Assembly (NCBI GenBank): GCA_023053545.1
Contig: JAKZAN010000004.1
Span: forward strand, 10,106,001 to 10,170,000
Source of the DNA: Lepidurus packardi
Lineage: Eukaryota > Arthropoda > Branchiopoda > Notostraca > Triopsidae
Direction: 5' to 3'
DNA: 64,000 bases
The notes beneath the pieces are model-generated. The model was not told where the DNA came from, did not search any database, and saw only the letters and a list, made by a program, of their open reading frames with translations. The translations under genes were made by a program, and so were the position numbers. Shown here in pieces: positions 36,504 through 48,599 of this stretch. Numbering within the stretch: the first letter of the stretch is position 1; each line of letters opens with the position of its first letter.

Positions 36504-36699
36504 TCTTTCAGTTTTGAATTAATTTGCATTTCGCCTAGCGGGGAACTGGAGAAGCGGTGTTTTATAACGGAGACAGTTTGAAATTAAACGTTAGTTAGTG
36601 CTTTGTTTACGTGCTATTGTGCTTTAAAGGGCTTTCCTCATGTAAAGAAAAGCTAAAGCTACATAAATTAGTATTGTGGATTAATTTAAATTGCTCAGA
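36504..36699. promoter_or_regulatory. Shared 196-bp divergent promoter
   Basis: The ATGs of the spermine oxidase (-) and ARHGAP19 (+) lie only 196 bp apart, so both 5' UTRs and core promoters must fit in this interval. No TATA box is evident on either strand. Confidence 0.6.
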
Positions 36700-39199
36700 A
36701 TGCAAGACAATAGTCAACTCTTTGATATTTCATCGGCAAGTTATAATAGCATCGCCGACGATGAAATGCTTCTGGAAAAGACGCGATCTCAAGCTCTTGA
36801 TCACTTGCAAACACTGGTCCGGATGCATTTATCTTTCTGCCTAGAACTCTCTACGATTGACGAGTAAATATTTTGTTCAATTTATTTTAACAACCTTGAC
36901 CGTTTTCTGCCTTAGAATGGATCGAAATGAGAGCCCAGTTCTAACCAGGCCTAACACTGAGAAGCTGCACCTTTCACTCAAGAAGAAATCAGCGAAAACC
37001 CCAGTGAAACCAAAAGAGGAATCACCGTTTGAGGCCTACACGCCCGAATTGCTCCAAAACATAGACGCTATGATCGACTACCTCCATTTGCCTACAAGTC
37101 TCTCTTTGAAATCCATTTAAAGACTTCCTAACGACTAAACTTTTCATTGTCTACAGATATCTGTCAAGAAGGGTTGTTTAGAAGGCACGGAAAGCTCAAA
37201 AGTCAACAAGAACTTAGGACTACTTTACTAGCTAAGCAAAAGCTGAATTTAAACGTAGGCGAATACAGCGTGCACGAAGTCGCCAGCGTGCTAAAGAATG
37301 TTTTAGCAGAGACTCCGGAACCTTTACTAACGAAAGCGCATTATCACTTCCACGAACAAATCGCAGGTACAATTTGAATCAGTTTTACCTTATAAGTTAT
37401 CGGGTTAACCTCTTGATTTTCTCTTTTTTATTCAGATTTGGCAGATTTTCAACGCCAAATACGTTGCTTGCAACTCCTCTTCCTACTCTTGCCCATTGAA
37501 AACTACCAATTGCTCAAAAAGCTACTCATTTTACTTCATGCAGTGTCTTTACACGCCGATGTCAACCTAATGACTGCCTCCAATCTAGGAACTATGTTCG
37601 CACCTCATATACTCTGCCCACGCAAAGTAAAATCGCTTGAAACTCGTCAAATTTTGTTAAAATCTACGTTTCTTAGATGTCTGCGGAAGTTTTCCAAGCT
37701 AGTGCAGGAGCTTTAGCATCCATGGTCGCTTTCATGGTCCAGCACGCTCCAACATTATTCACTCTACCCAAAGAATTGCACCAAGATTTGACCCTTTATT
37801 GGCAAGAAAAGAAAGCTGTGGCTGGCAAAGTTTCCCTTGTAAAGAACACGCCTTCGGGCAAAGAAACCGAGGTAAAACAAAAACTAATTCCACAAGAGAT
37901 CTATAATTGTCAACAATTTTTTCGAATTGTTTCCCTAGTCAAGCCCTGCAATACAAACTACGATAACATTCGTCGATCGTGAGCTGTGTGCCAAAGTTAT
38001 CGCCGAAGATGGCGATCCCACACGTACCGCCTTAGCCCAGTTATACGCATACGTTCAATCTCAACCTGAATCGACGAAGAAACGCAAGCTGGTCCACAGA
38101 TTCAACCGCGAAAGTGGCAATGGAACACCTCGTACCCTCAATCTCAACCAAAGTCTCAATATGAGTCTAGACAAGAGCACTCTAGGCAGTTCGATCAAAG
38201 TAAAACGATCTAAATCCTCAAAGCACCTCTTAATTCGTTTCTTTTCTCTCTCAGAAGCATTTGTTCCGTAGCAGCAGCAAAAGACCCAAGCCCCTCCCCC
38301 TTTCCACCACAACAGACACGATATTCCAGTCCCCACAGCTCCAATCATCCTCCAAACCCACATTTTCCGTCCATCAATTCCAGACTCCTGTCTCAGGCTA
38401 TATTCGCCACCCTGCCTTCACCCCCAAACGTGTTTTTCCAATGGCGGATTTAGATTCACCCCATTTAGGCGGTACTTTGGAAGCAGGTGTGGCATTATCC
38501 ACCTGGTCTTTACTACAAGAAGAGGGCGGAGCTTCAACTACCAAGGAATTAATGACCGAACTTCATCCTTGCGAAGAAGACGAGGAAGAAACCATGTTCG
38601 AGAAAGCGCTAAAACCCCCGGATACGGAAGAAGAGAAGGAAAACAACGTTTTGTCTCCGTTAAGCCAGTCAGCGCAGCGTTGGCCAGCCGCTATGCAGCA
38701 GACAATGTACACGCCTCGTTCGCGGAAGCCCATTATGGCGTTATCGAACGTCAGTTTAGCCTTGACGCCTTCCGTGGAGTCGGCGGATCACGAAAGCGAC
38801 TTTGGAGGAGAAGAAAGTCCGAGTCAAAGTTGGGTGTTTGAGAAAAACTACACCCAAGAGGAAGATGAGCAAGAAGCTGATCAAGAAGACGAAGTAAGTA
38901 TTGAAGAGGGAAAGGAGGAAGAATTGGATGGAAAATCGACTTTGAGCAGTCCATTTGTTCACTATATGGAAGAACGTGGTCTTCACGTTCTAAGCCCCTC
39001 CCCTGGACGAGAAAACCTCAGTCTTTCGACTGAACTGGGTTCCCCGTCTGATTCCATGTTGCATTTCCTTAATGGGAATGCAGATTCGCCGAATAAATCA
39101 AACTTGTCAATTTTGGAAGACAAGGAAGACGTAAGCAAATCTCCTGCGAAAAAACCTGCAGCGTTAAGCCATCAAATCGTTTTTGAAACTTCGCTGTAG
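36700..39199 (+). CDS. ARHGAP19: ARHGAP19-like Rho GTPase-activating protein
   Basis: RhoGAP that inactivates Rho; vertebrate ARHGAP19 acts on RhoA in cytokinesis and the insect relative is RhoGAP54D. Exons: 36700..36863, 36916..37097, 37157..37366, 37436..37626, 37677..37871, 37939..38199, 38255..39199. Phases agree and give 715 residues. The GAP domain covers about residues 90-280, with the arginine finger in QEGLFRRHG (R124), then VLKNVLAETPEPLL, and IRCLQLLFLLLPIENYQLL, then NLGTMFAPHILCPRK. Outside the domain, ALAQLYAYVQSQPESTKKRK matches the vertebrate segment after the GAP domain. The 315-residue last exon is acidic and Ser/Pro-rich with TPRSRK and LSPSPGRENLSL motifs, possible kinase sites. 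The intron at 37,627-37,676 is only 50 nt; reading through it would shift the frame away from the conserved MVAFMVQHAPTLF stretch. Confidence 0.93.
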
Positions 39200-39387
39200 A
39201 AAGGCTCCAAAGGATTTTTTCTCGTAGACTGATATTTCGTGCCTTTTTTCTTCTTATTTTAATATATTTTTACGACTCATGCTATTCTTTAGTCGACTTT
39301 TGGATTACACTTGAATTTTAAAATAAGTACAAGAAAAAGTGAAAAGAATTCCGTGTTTATTTTTAATTTTTCGTTCTAAAAAGGCGA

Positions 39388-39794
39388 TTTTAAGCCCCGC
39401 CCCTGGGCGGGAAAACCTCAGTCTTTCGGCTAAACAAACAGTAGTTTCCCTTCCGATTTCATGTTGCATTTCCTCAATGGGAACGCAGATTTGCCGAATA
39501 AATCCAAAATTGTCTTTTGAGGAAGACAAGGGAAAACGTCAGGAAATATCCTGCGAAAAAAACAGTGTTAAACCATCAAATCGTGTTTAAAACTTCGCTG
39601 CAAAATGTCTCCAGATGAATTTTCTCGTGCACTGAAATTTCGTGCCTTTTTTCTCCCTATTTTAATATATTTTTACGACTTCCAAGGTATATTCTAGAGT
39701 CGACTTTCGGTTTACATGAATTTAATAAAAAATAAAAGAAAACGGAAAGGAATTCCGTATTTGTTTTTTCATTTTTCGTTCTAAAAAGTCGTTT
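39388..39794 (+). pseudogene. Tandem copy of the ARHGAP19 3' end
   Basis: A degenerate copy, about 400 bp downstream, of the last coding stretch and 3' UTR of ARHGAP19. It repeats SPxPGRENLSLS, the phrase CTCAGTCTTTCGRCT, ATGTTGCATTTCCT, then the post-stop words TTTTAATATATTTTTACGAC and GTCGACTTT. Frameshifts break the copied reading frame. The copy continues to AAAGAATTCCGTRTTT and TTTTTCGTTCTAAAAAG, then meets the stop codon of DRC4. Confidence 0.8.
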
Positions 39795-41591
39795 TTAACC
39801 CCTAGGCGTCATATTGAAGGCTTCCAGCTGCTCGGAGATATCCGAAACAGAGGAACTGGCCTAAAATGTTTGAAGAAAGGTTAATGGGAAAGCCAGACGT
39901 GGGATATAAGTCATACTGGATTCTGGTTTCCGGTGTTGGAAGAAGATGGATGGTTTGAATGGATCGCAGGGCCTTGGCCGAAGGCGTTTTGCAAAGAAGA
40001 CAGGCGTTTTTCGAGGATCAGATGCTTCAAATTGGCTTTTTGCTGAACTTCCAAGATCGCCGCCACGAACTTCTTCTGCAGCTCGTCCCGTTCGCTCTTA
40101 ACCTTTAAATTGGATATGAAGAAAACACTTGTGGAAGCTTGGGGAATACAGTTTTACTTTTCTCAAGCTTTGCTCCACGACATGGCAATGCCACTTAAGG
40201 CTTTCCAAGTCCCGAGTCAAACTTTTGTTCTGTGCTGTAGCGTTCTAAAAGCGATACATAATATACAAGGGCTGTTACAAGAAAATATTTTTTCTTCTTT
40301 TTTTTTTTACGGCTAGGGATGCTTTGGCGTGTTGGAGAGCCGCCACTTGCTTTTTCATATCACCTAATGCTTTTTCGGACTGCTCTTGGTCGAGGCGTAA
40401 AGCGGCATTCTCTTGGGCCCCATGCGCAATTTGCTTGTCTAACCGTTCTTCTTTCTTCTTTAAATGTTCCAATTGCTCCTTTGGAAAAGAACGTGAATAG
40501 CGTAAGGAAACAATCATGTAGCTTCTGAGGGAGCTTAACGAATACTTTCAAGCTGGCGATGAGGCCCATGTTGTTGAGAACGATGTCGTTGTAATAATTC
40601 TTGAGCTGAATCATGGATTTTTCGTGCTGGGCAGTAAGCCGAGCTACTTGTTTGTGACACCGATCTTCCAGTTCGTTGAGATCGGTCTTGGCTCTTGTTT
40701 CCATGTCGTGGCGTAGTTGATCCAAGCGTTTCTGGAATCGTTCTTCTACTTGGCGAGCTTCTTGCTGGAAAGTACTTCGCATTGCCGTCTGTTCTTCCCC
40801 GTGTTTCTACTCCTTGACAATCAATAGTTGCTCTAATTGTGGTAATTCGTTCAGCATTACCATTTTAATAGCGCGGATCATTGCCTCGTATTTGGACTTT
40901 AATTCGGCTAATTGGTTGCTTAGTTGCAGTTGTTCTTGCCGCATTGCACTTTCATGCAACTCGGATCGTGACTGAGTCAATTCAACTATTGCTTGGTTCT
41001 CCGCCTTAAAGCTTAAATAGGTAACTAGCCTGTCTTGATAGTAATCGTTCTTACGTGTAAATCGGATAAGGTTCGCTGATGTTCGTGGAGCAAGAATTTA
41101 ATTCGCTGCTTATAAACAGCGACATCCCCTTGGCGCGATTGCTCCGCGTCTTCCAAGTCTTTCTCTTTTAACCTGATTAACTCATTAAGACACTATTCAT
41201 TAGTTGAAGGAATTCTATTAGTTTACCGTTGTTGAGCTCTGGTTTCTTCCAGGTTTTGCTTACTAAGCTCCCAAAAGGCATGGATTTTGTCACGTTCTAA
41301 TTGGAAGAAATTACGTTCTTCCCGCTCGCGTTCAAGTTCAGCTTGAACCCGCCCCAAATGAGTTTGTAATTGGTCACGTGACATATCCGAAGTGGGCACG
41401 CCATCTATAAGTGCCGGTCCACGAGTACCTCCAACTTTCTTGACACCACCCACCTTCTTCTTCCCTCCCGTCTTCTTCTTCCCAGCCGGAGCCTAAGGTT
41501 TATAAACATTATTCAATCTAATGACTCTTGAAACCGAAAAATTTACCGTTTTATTGCCAGTTTTGGACTCCTGTTTGGCCTTTCCGAGCAT
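39795..41591 (-). CDS. GAS8: DRC4 (GAS8), nexin-dynein regulatory complex subunit
   Basis: Coiled-coil subunit of the N-DRC, which links axonemal doublet microtubules and controls dynein in motile cilia and sperm flagella. Exons in transcript order: 41591..41547, 41492..41227, 41172..41055, 41004..40861, 40806..40546, 40478..40311, 40244..40158, 40102..39917, 39860..39795. Phases agree and give 446 residues (human 478). A basic Lys/Gly-rich N-terminus (AGKKKTGGKKKVGG) precedes the signature EREREERNFFQLERDKIHAF. Later motifs are VYKQRIKFLLHEHQ, QLKNYYNDIVLNNMGLIASL, EQLEHLKKKEERLDKQI and KSERDELQKKFVAAILEVQQ. An in-frame TAG lies inside a 54-nt intron (40,807-40,860) whose removal restores the conserved register. 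The C-terminus after VQQKANLKHLILEKRL is about 65 residues shorter than vertebrate DRC4 and not similar to it. Presence fits a species with flagellated sperm or motile cilia. Confidence 0.93.
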
Positions 41592-43392
41592 TTTCGTGAC
41601 TCAATTTTGTGCTCCGGTGTCTAGCTAAGCTTAAACTGGTAAAGGTCATATGGCCCTAACGTTATTCACATCAACGATTCCCGTCACCATAGTGATAGCC
41701 CAAGTAATTGGATAGCGGAAGGAAAGGTAAGAGCAGGTGAACACGGTTGTTGGATCTATAAAACATTAGATGTCATTGCGCGCGCGCAAAATAAGTTTCG
41801 TTTTAGTCGTTTAGACATTGAGTAGATGGCGCAAAGGAGTTTTTATTTCCGAAACCTTACGTAGTTTTTCGTTTATTTATAACTTTACAATAAAAACTCT
41901 GAAAATGATCAAATTTTTTTACTGATTTTGACTATTATTCTGGAAATAGAAACTTTAAGCGTAAAAAGCACGTGACCTTAGCCAGCTATTAAGGACAGTA
42001 GCGAAAGAAGCTCATACGGCAGACGCTCGTGTAATCGCCCTTTTCAATAAAAGCACAGAAATCAACCAGAATTAAAGCGTAAAAGCATCGTTATCAGCTT
42101 GGCGCCCGGGAAAGCTACCCATACTAACCCCCCATCCACCCTTTCGCCATGTAAAACAGATTCATGCATTAAATTCGTTCAATATTCTTTTGCCCTTACA
42201 CTAATATATTTTGCATTAAGAAAATTATCTCTTCATAATATAGCTTGTATATATATATTTATATGATCTATATATGTTATGTTACATTAATTAGATTAAA
42301 CTTGTTTCATAAGAAACGAATCTTAACTATTCCCCATCTTCAACACAATTTATGTTTCAAAAAAGTCGAAAATGGCGCTAACCAAACCGGTTTAAGCTTG
42401 AGTTCACAGATGGCGCGTAGAGCAAAAACTAAGAAAAATTTGAATTAATTATTTCTACCACGGAACGGTGGCCAGCACCGGGTCTCGCCGAGCGTGGTGG
42501 ATCAAGTTCGGTTACCTGCCCTTAACCGTCAGTGGTGAAGGAGCAGCGCTCGGAGCAATATGTGTGTCTGTGTGTGTTAGAACTGGTGTTTGTTCCTTTG
42601 AGAAACGGTAATATCCATATCCTTTGCACTCCTATCCTCACCCGTATCGTGCTTGCCACATTTCCTATCATATTTCATTGTTCAGCTCATCTAAATTGTG
42701 TGAAGCGAGCGTGGGAATTTTGCAAAATACCAAGGAAAAGGTTCACCTCCCGGAGGTCTATTTTGGCGTTGCGTGTGTATGCTTTTTCCGTTGCCTTTTG
42801 CGTTGACGCGACCGAGAGTTGGGTAGTGCAGCCCTGCGGCCCCAAAGGAAGGAAGAGACGCGGTCGATAACCGTGAGCAAGCTTGGTGGATTCCGTGATG
42901 GCGGGAACCCCAGGCCCAGGCCTCGGCTCGTATTGATTCACATTTGGCATAGCTGTATACTTTATAGGATAAACTCATAAACTACCTTAACTTTCACAAC
43001 GCAAAACACTAAAAACGTGACTGTAAATGTCCTCGCTTTATCTGTCGGCTCTTAAAACATGTTTATTGATCTCACCCTTAATAATTCCTCCATTTATTCC
43101 TTTTTTTCTAAATTCTTTACAGATGTGGATGATGCTTGTACATGTCTGCGTTTCTGCACGAGCTGCAGCTCCCTCGTGTTAACCTTAGTGCCAGTGCAAA
43201 AGCGTTCGATTTGAGATACCTTTTTGACGTTTGGCCATGGAACTAGTGCCAGTGTGTGCCATTTAATAATCGCCGTCGTTGCCATCATTTTCCTGGATTT
43301 TTTTCCTCGAGTGCAAGTTTTGAAACAGCGTGTTTTGAAGTGATTGTTTAATTCACTTAATTTCGACAGGGACAAACTAAGTGAAGGTTGCC
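41592..43392. other. Intergenic stretch with probable CadN 5' UTR exon
   Basis: The acceptor-like ttcgacag|GGACAAAC at 43,369 places the CadN start codon in a second exon. A GC-richer block at 42,460-42,606, ending with a donor-like AAACG|gtaata, may be the noncoding first exon. Open frames in this stretch overlap on both strands and lack domains. Confidence 0.4.
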
Positions 43393-46300
43393 ATGGCAAC
43401 CGCTTCCTTCATAACGTTTTGGGTGAATCTCATCTTGCTCATCTTGGCGGTCGTAAGCCACGCCCAGTACCAGCAAAGCCTGGTAGTGCCCCATGACGTC
43501 ACGCCAGGTTTCGTCATTGACCAGTGGAAGGAAGCGCGAATGGGCGGGGCCGATTGGCGAGAACTCCGACTCGAGAACACGCCCCATTCAGCCTTCTTTG
43601 CGCTCATCGACAACGCGTTACTCATGACCACCGCGTTGCTCCATCCGCTCAGTCACGTGCCGCAGCCCATCGTACTCCAAGTCACGGAGGACACGCCCAC
43701 CCACACGGCTGCGCACACGCTCCATCTCTTCGTCACCCCACGCGCACAGCTCCTGCGCTTCTCCTCGAATCACTACGAGGGGCACGTCGCGGAAAACAGT
43801 CCCTCGGGCACGCCCATCAGCGGCCTCCCTCGTTGGCACGCTGTAGGCGGGGCCAACACAACGGTCACCTATAGTATCATTGGCGGAAACGGCGCGGGGC
43901 ACTTCAAAATCCTGTCAGACTCGCTGAACGGACTCTCGGAACCCCGTTTGGTTACGACCACGCCCCTTGATCGCGAACGACAAGCGGTGTATGACGTCAT
44001 CACCCGCGCTCAGCAAGACGGCCATCCGGCGCTAGCCACCACCCGCATCACGATCCACGTAACCGACGTTAATGACCACGCCCCCGTTTTCGCCTCCAGT
44101 TTGTACAGATTCTGGGTTTCGCCCAACGCTTCCAAGTTCGACCAAGTGGGACAAGTTGCGGCGACGGACGGCGACGGTGATTCCGTCGTATACTTCATGA
44201 GTAAAGCTAGTAACGCCTTTATTGTGGTCCCCCAAACGGGCGCCATTTTGTTGGTGGAGAATCCGGGTTATTTAACCGCAAATCGGTCGTATTTGCTGGA
44301 AATCGGCGCCAAAGATCGTCCACAAGACGGGCCTCGTTTCAGCCTCAATGCGAGCATGCCCACGCGGGTGATTCTAGAAGTAGGCGTGCCGCTAGTTCCG
44401 GAAGGGGACGTGCTGGGGAAGGAAACGCCGACCGAGTCGTTGGAAGCGATTCTGGAGCTGATTGAAGAAGAAGAAGCGATGGAATCGGGAGAGAACAACG
44501 AAATGCCTCATGAAATGGATCAAATGGATGCGAAGAATAACGGGGGGCGGTACCGTAAGCACCGGATCGCGAAACGGCGCGTGACACGTGCGCTGAGACC
44601 CACCAAGCGTGTGGAATTCAGCGAAGCGGACGGAGGACCGGAAGGCAAGCTTATGTTCCAACTGGAGAAGGAAACTGAGCGCGAGCGCTTCAAAATACGA
44701 GATGATAACCCCTGGGTCACGGTGGAACCCAATGGCAATGTCCGTGTCAAGAAGAAGTGGGATTATGAAGAACTCGGGCCGGAGAAAACGATTGATTTCT
44801 GGGTTACGATCACTAATACCGAAGGCGGAGGTAGGATCAACCTTTTCTTGCCTTATTCCTTTACGTGAGACTTCTTTGGGGTTTCGGAGGGGGTTTGGAG
44901 GGATTCTGGAGGGATTTTTCCGAAGGAAAATCGGAAGAAAAGAGCGAGTTTTAGGGGAAGTGAGGTATAGCTCTAGGAAAGGGAGAAAAAAGGCGAGCAG
45001 ACAAGTAAGAAGAGGCAAGACAAGGTTCAGACGTCAACGCCCCTAACATCCAGATCGTCTCTCCCAAACGCAACCAAGAATAGCTCCGGACGGGAGAAAG
45101 ATGAGATGCGAAAACGGACATGCTTCCCCACAAATAGCTCCATGTGAGGTTCAAGTTTCTCGTAAACCGCTTCATGATTCATCTCAAGAGCGAACAAGAT
45201 ACAGGGCTAACGAAGCTAATAATTTTATGATTTTTATTTTTTACATTATTGGCTGAAGGTCTTTAGAAATCATCCCGAGAAGGTTGAATGAACAAGACGG
45301 CACTGTCTAAACAAAAGAGGAAGCCACGCCCTTATTATGGGTCTAAGGTCCCAGGTCTAGGGATGTCGAGCGTGGAGAATTTGTTCAGGTGTTAGAAGGT
45401 TGGGAAGATGATAGATAGGAATGTGGGAGGGCAATGAGGAATGGATCTGGAATTTGGGGAGAAATTCTGAATTTTGTAAAAAAAAAAAAAAAAAAAAATT
45501 AATACAGGAGATGCCGCTTATTGCGGTCACGGCTTCAATGGTTATTAGGATCAGCCGCTTTATGGAATCAAATTTTAGAGGACCGATTCAAAATGATAAA
45601 ATTCAAAGCATTTTGTGGCGTGTTCTACTGGCTGCACTGGTGCAATAGTTTTGGCACTCAAAAGTGCTCAAGATTATGTATATACACAGTGTGTTATGTA
45701 ACGATGTAATGTACATGTTTGAAACACTGAGTGCGAAAAGTATTGCACCAGTGCAGCCAGTGTAACGCGCTTTAGTCGGTTATTAGAATCACACTTTCGG
45801 ATATTAGAATGAATTTCAAAAGGATCTTCACAGCAAGGAAACTACAGTATTGATGGCTAACATGGACTTAGTGACCACTACAAAGCTTTTACGTCGTTTT
45901 GACTAATCCTGCCATTTCGAGCCTACTACTACGCTTAGGGGCAATCCCTTCTAAACTCCACAGTCAATTAAATGAGCAGGTTATTCGATCGAATGACCCG
46001 TTCCTTTAATTGACTGGGAAAATTGGAAGGGATACCGTGTTGAGAACCCTACCTAAGTGTAGAAGAAGGCTTGGAAGGCGCGGTGTTAGTTGTGTTTTAG
46101 ACGTGTGGTTATATAAAAATGGTGATGAACAAGAAAAGAGTTGGTTTACATGTAAAAGAGAAGTTGCGGCTCATTGAAACTTATGACAAGTTATATTTAA
46201 AAGATTTGCCAGAAAAGGGAAGCGGCTGTTAAGTTAGGAATTCCTCAATCATCTCTATTAAATGTGTTGAAAAATCGTTACGAAATAAACAATAGTGTCT

Positions 46301-48550
46301 GTAGTGAATCTGGGAAAGGGAAACGTGTGGGAAAGTGGTCCAAAACTAGACGATGCGTTGTTTCTTTGATTTAAACAAGCCAGTACGTTTCACGCGCCGA
46401 TTAATCGTAGCATTTTATAATTTTATTGCACGTTTCCGATTTTCGGCTATTAGAATGTTCGATTAATAGAAAATATTCACTTGGCAACTGTGATCACAAT
46501 GAGCGGCGTCTACTGTGACGTAATCTAAGGAATCGAAGGAAATTCTTCATTTAAAGAAATTTTTAATTTTCTTTAAATTGGTAACCGAGATTTAGATTGT
46601 TACATTAGAATCTTCGATTAATAGAGTCAATATTCACTTGGCAAATGTGATCACAATCAGCGGCGTCTACTAGGAATCGAAGGAAATTCTTCATTTAAGG
46701 AAATCTTTAATTTTCTTTAAATTGGTAACCGAGATTATATATATTATTTATTATTAGATTATTAGATTGTTATGTAGGATCGAATTTGAATTTGGAGAAA
46801 TAATTTATAGAGGATTTGAAATGAGCTTTTGAAGGGGCTTAATATGTTGGCGTACATTACTGTCAGAAGCTGTGGAGGATTCAAGTTGGGAAATGGCGAA
46901 TTATGAAAGCATGCTAATATTTCTAGCCGTTTTGCCCCGGGCTTAGCGTGGTTTCATTAGTAGTCGTTGTTGAAAGCTAATATATATCCCGAGTTGCGTA
47001 GAAAAACTTGAGATTCTTATTTCCTTTCTTCGAACTTTTTTTCTTTTTAAGTTTCTTGGGAAGTTTCGCATTAATTTGTAATTTGTGTTTTCATTTTTTT
47101 TCCTTTGTTCTGTCTCCGCAAATGGAATTTAATATTTCAAAAGGAACTTCTTAAGAAGTTTAGATCTTTTAAAAAAAAAAGTTTGGACATGTTTAAAAGT
47201 ACATTTACACATTTATTCCCAGTGAAATGGTGAATACTTTGAATTTAAAAGTAAAAACGAGTTTTCGAAATTACAGAGTCCTGAAGAAAAGCAAAACGAG
47301 CTATCATTCCATACATCACACAACTCACATTTTTCCTCTCCCGCTGATCATCTCCGCTTTCTGTCATTGTTTCCACGCATTTCATGAATCCCAAGGTAGT
47401 TTTCCTTCTTCATTTCACCTTCTCAGGTGTCTTTTCGCTTTCGTTTGGGTGCCTGGGTTCAGGTTCAGGTCTACGATAGACATATAAATACCACACATCT
47501 ATGAACACACGAGACCCCTATAGCTTTCCGTGAATTCCTTGCAACTTATGAATTGAATAGCATAAAGATCACCTTTCCTCCCCCATTGCACCGTACGATT
47601 TCCGAACAAATAACTTTTTTTCAAAAAAATAGGCGAAGCTCGAATTTCCCTTCTTTACCTGCATTTCTGGGTTGGGACTCTTCCCTTTTTTAAAAGAAAA
47701 TGGAAACAATAAGTCCCTCGGCCGAGTAACATTCCTTTGACCTTTTCCTCTTGAACAACTCTATTGTTGCCTTTTTCCATGGTCAAACGACTCTATTGTT
47801 GACCGGAAAAATCCTTTCCCTCCTAATGTTCGATTCATACAACGTACTACTACAACGTGCATCAAAATGGCGGCGGTAGGGAGAGTGGGCGGGGCTTCCC
47901 CAACCCTGGACGATCGGAAATTGCTATAAAAATAGGATTGTTGCGAAGGATTCGAAGCAAAAGAAGGGGGCTGTGTATGTGTCACAGCTGTTTGGGTCGT
48001 AAATAGGCACAAAACCATTAGAGGGTGGAAGGGGGGTTGGGGGGGCAGATGTCCATAACGGAAAAATCTTTCACCCCGCAAGCACCACCATTTGAGATTC
48101 GCCAGGCAAAAAAAAGAAAGGTGTGAGATTCAGCTTGAGGGAAAAAAAGGTTTATAGAGGGGGGGGGGGGGGGGGTTACGTACCTGCTTGTTTAGGAGCA
48201 GTGTACGGTTTTTATTGCCACCTTTTACGTAATTTACCTTGGAAGATTAGAGGAAAGGGAAACATTGCTTAAGCGTTGAACCCCCCCGAAACTAAAGATA
48301 AAAAGAATAGACTGTTGTGTGGATCTATCCCTATACCGTAAATTGCAGCCGGTGTTGGCGGTTTTGGTTTAGTACAAAGGGAAAGATATACAGACATACA
48401 AGTAAACGTTAAGCCTTGGAAAAGCCCCTTTGTTTGATCATCAGCGTCATTATGGTCAGGTTTAATTATGTTCGCCAGCTTCTTTTCTTTGGTGAGAGGA
48501 GGCGAGGAGGCTTTACCTGGTAGGGAAAACCGGATTTGGGTTTTTGAATA

Positions 48551-48599
<49 letters not shown>

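Noticed and set aside
40808-40860. Nonsense mutation making DRC4 a pseudogene
   Set aside because: The TAG lies within a small GT-AG intron whose removal gives the conserved register.
44268-45018. Long minus-strand open frames opposite CadN exon 1
   Set aside because: They mirror the GC-rich coding exon and have no domain support.
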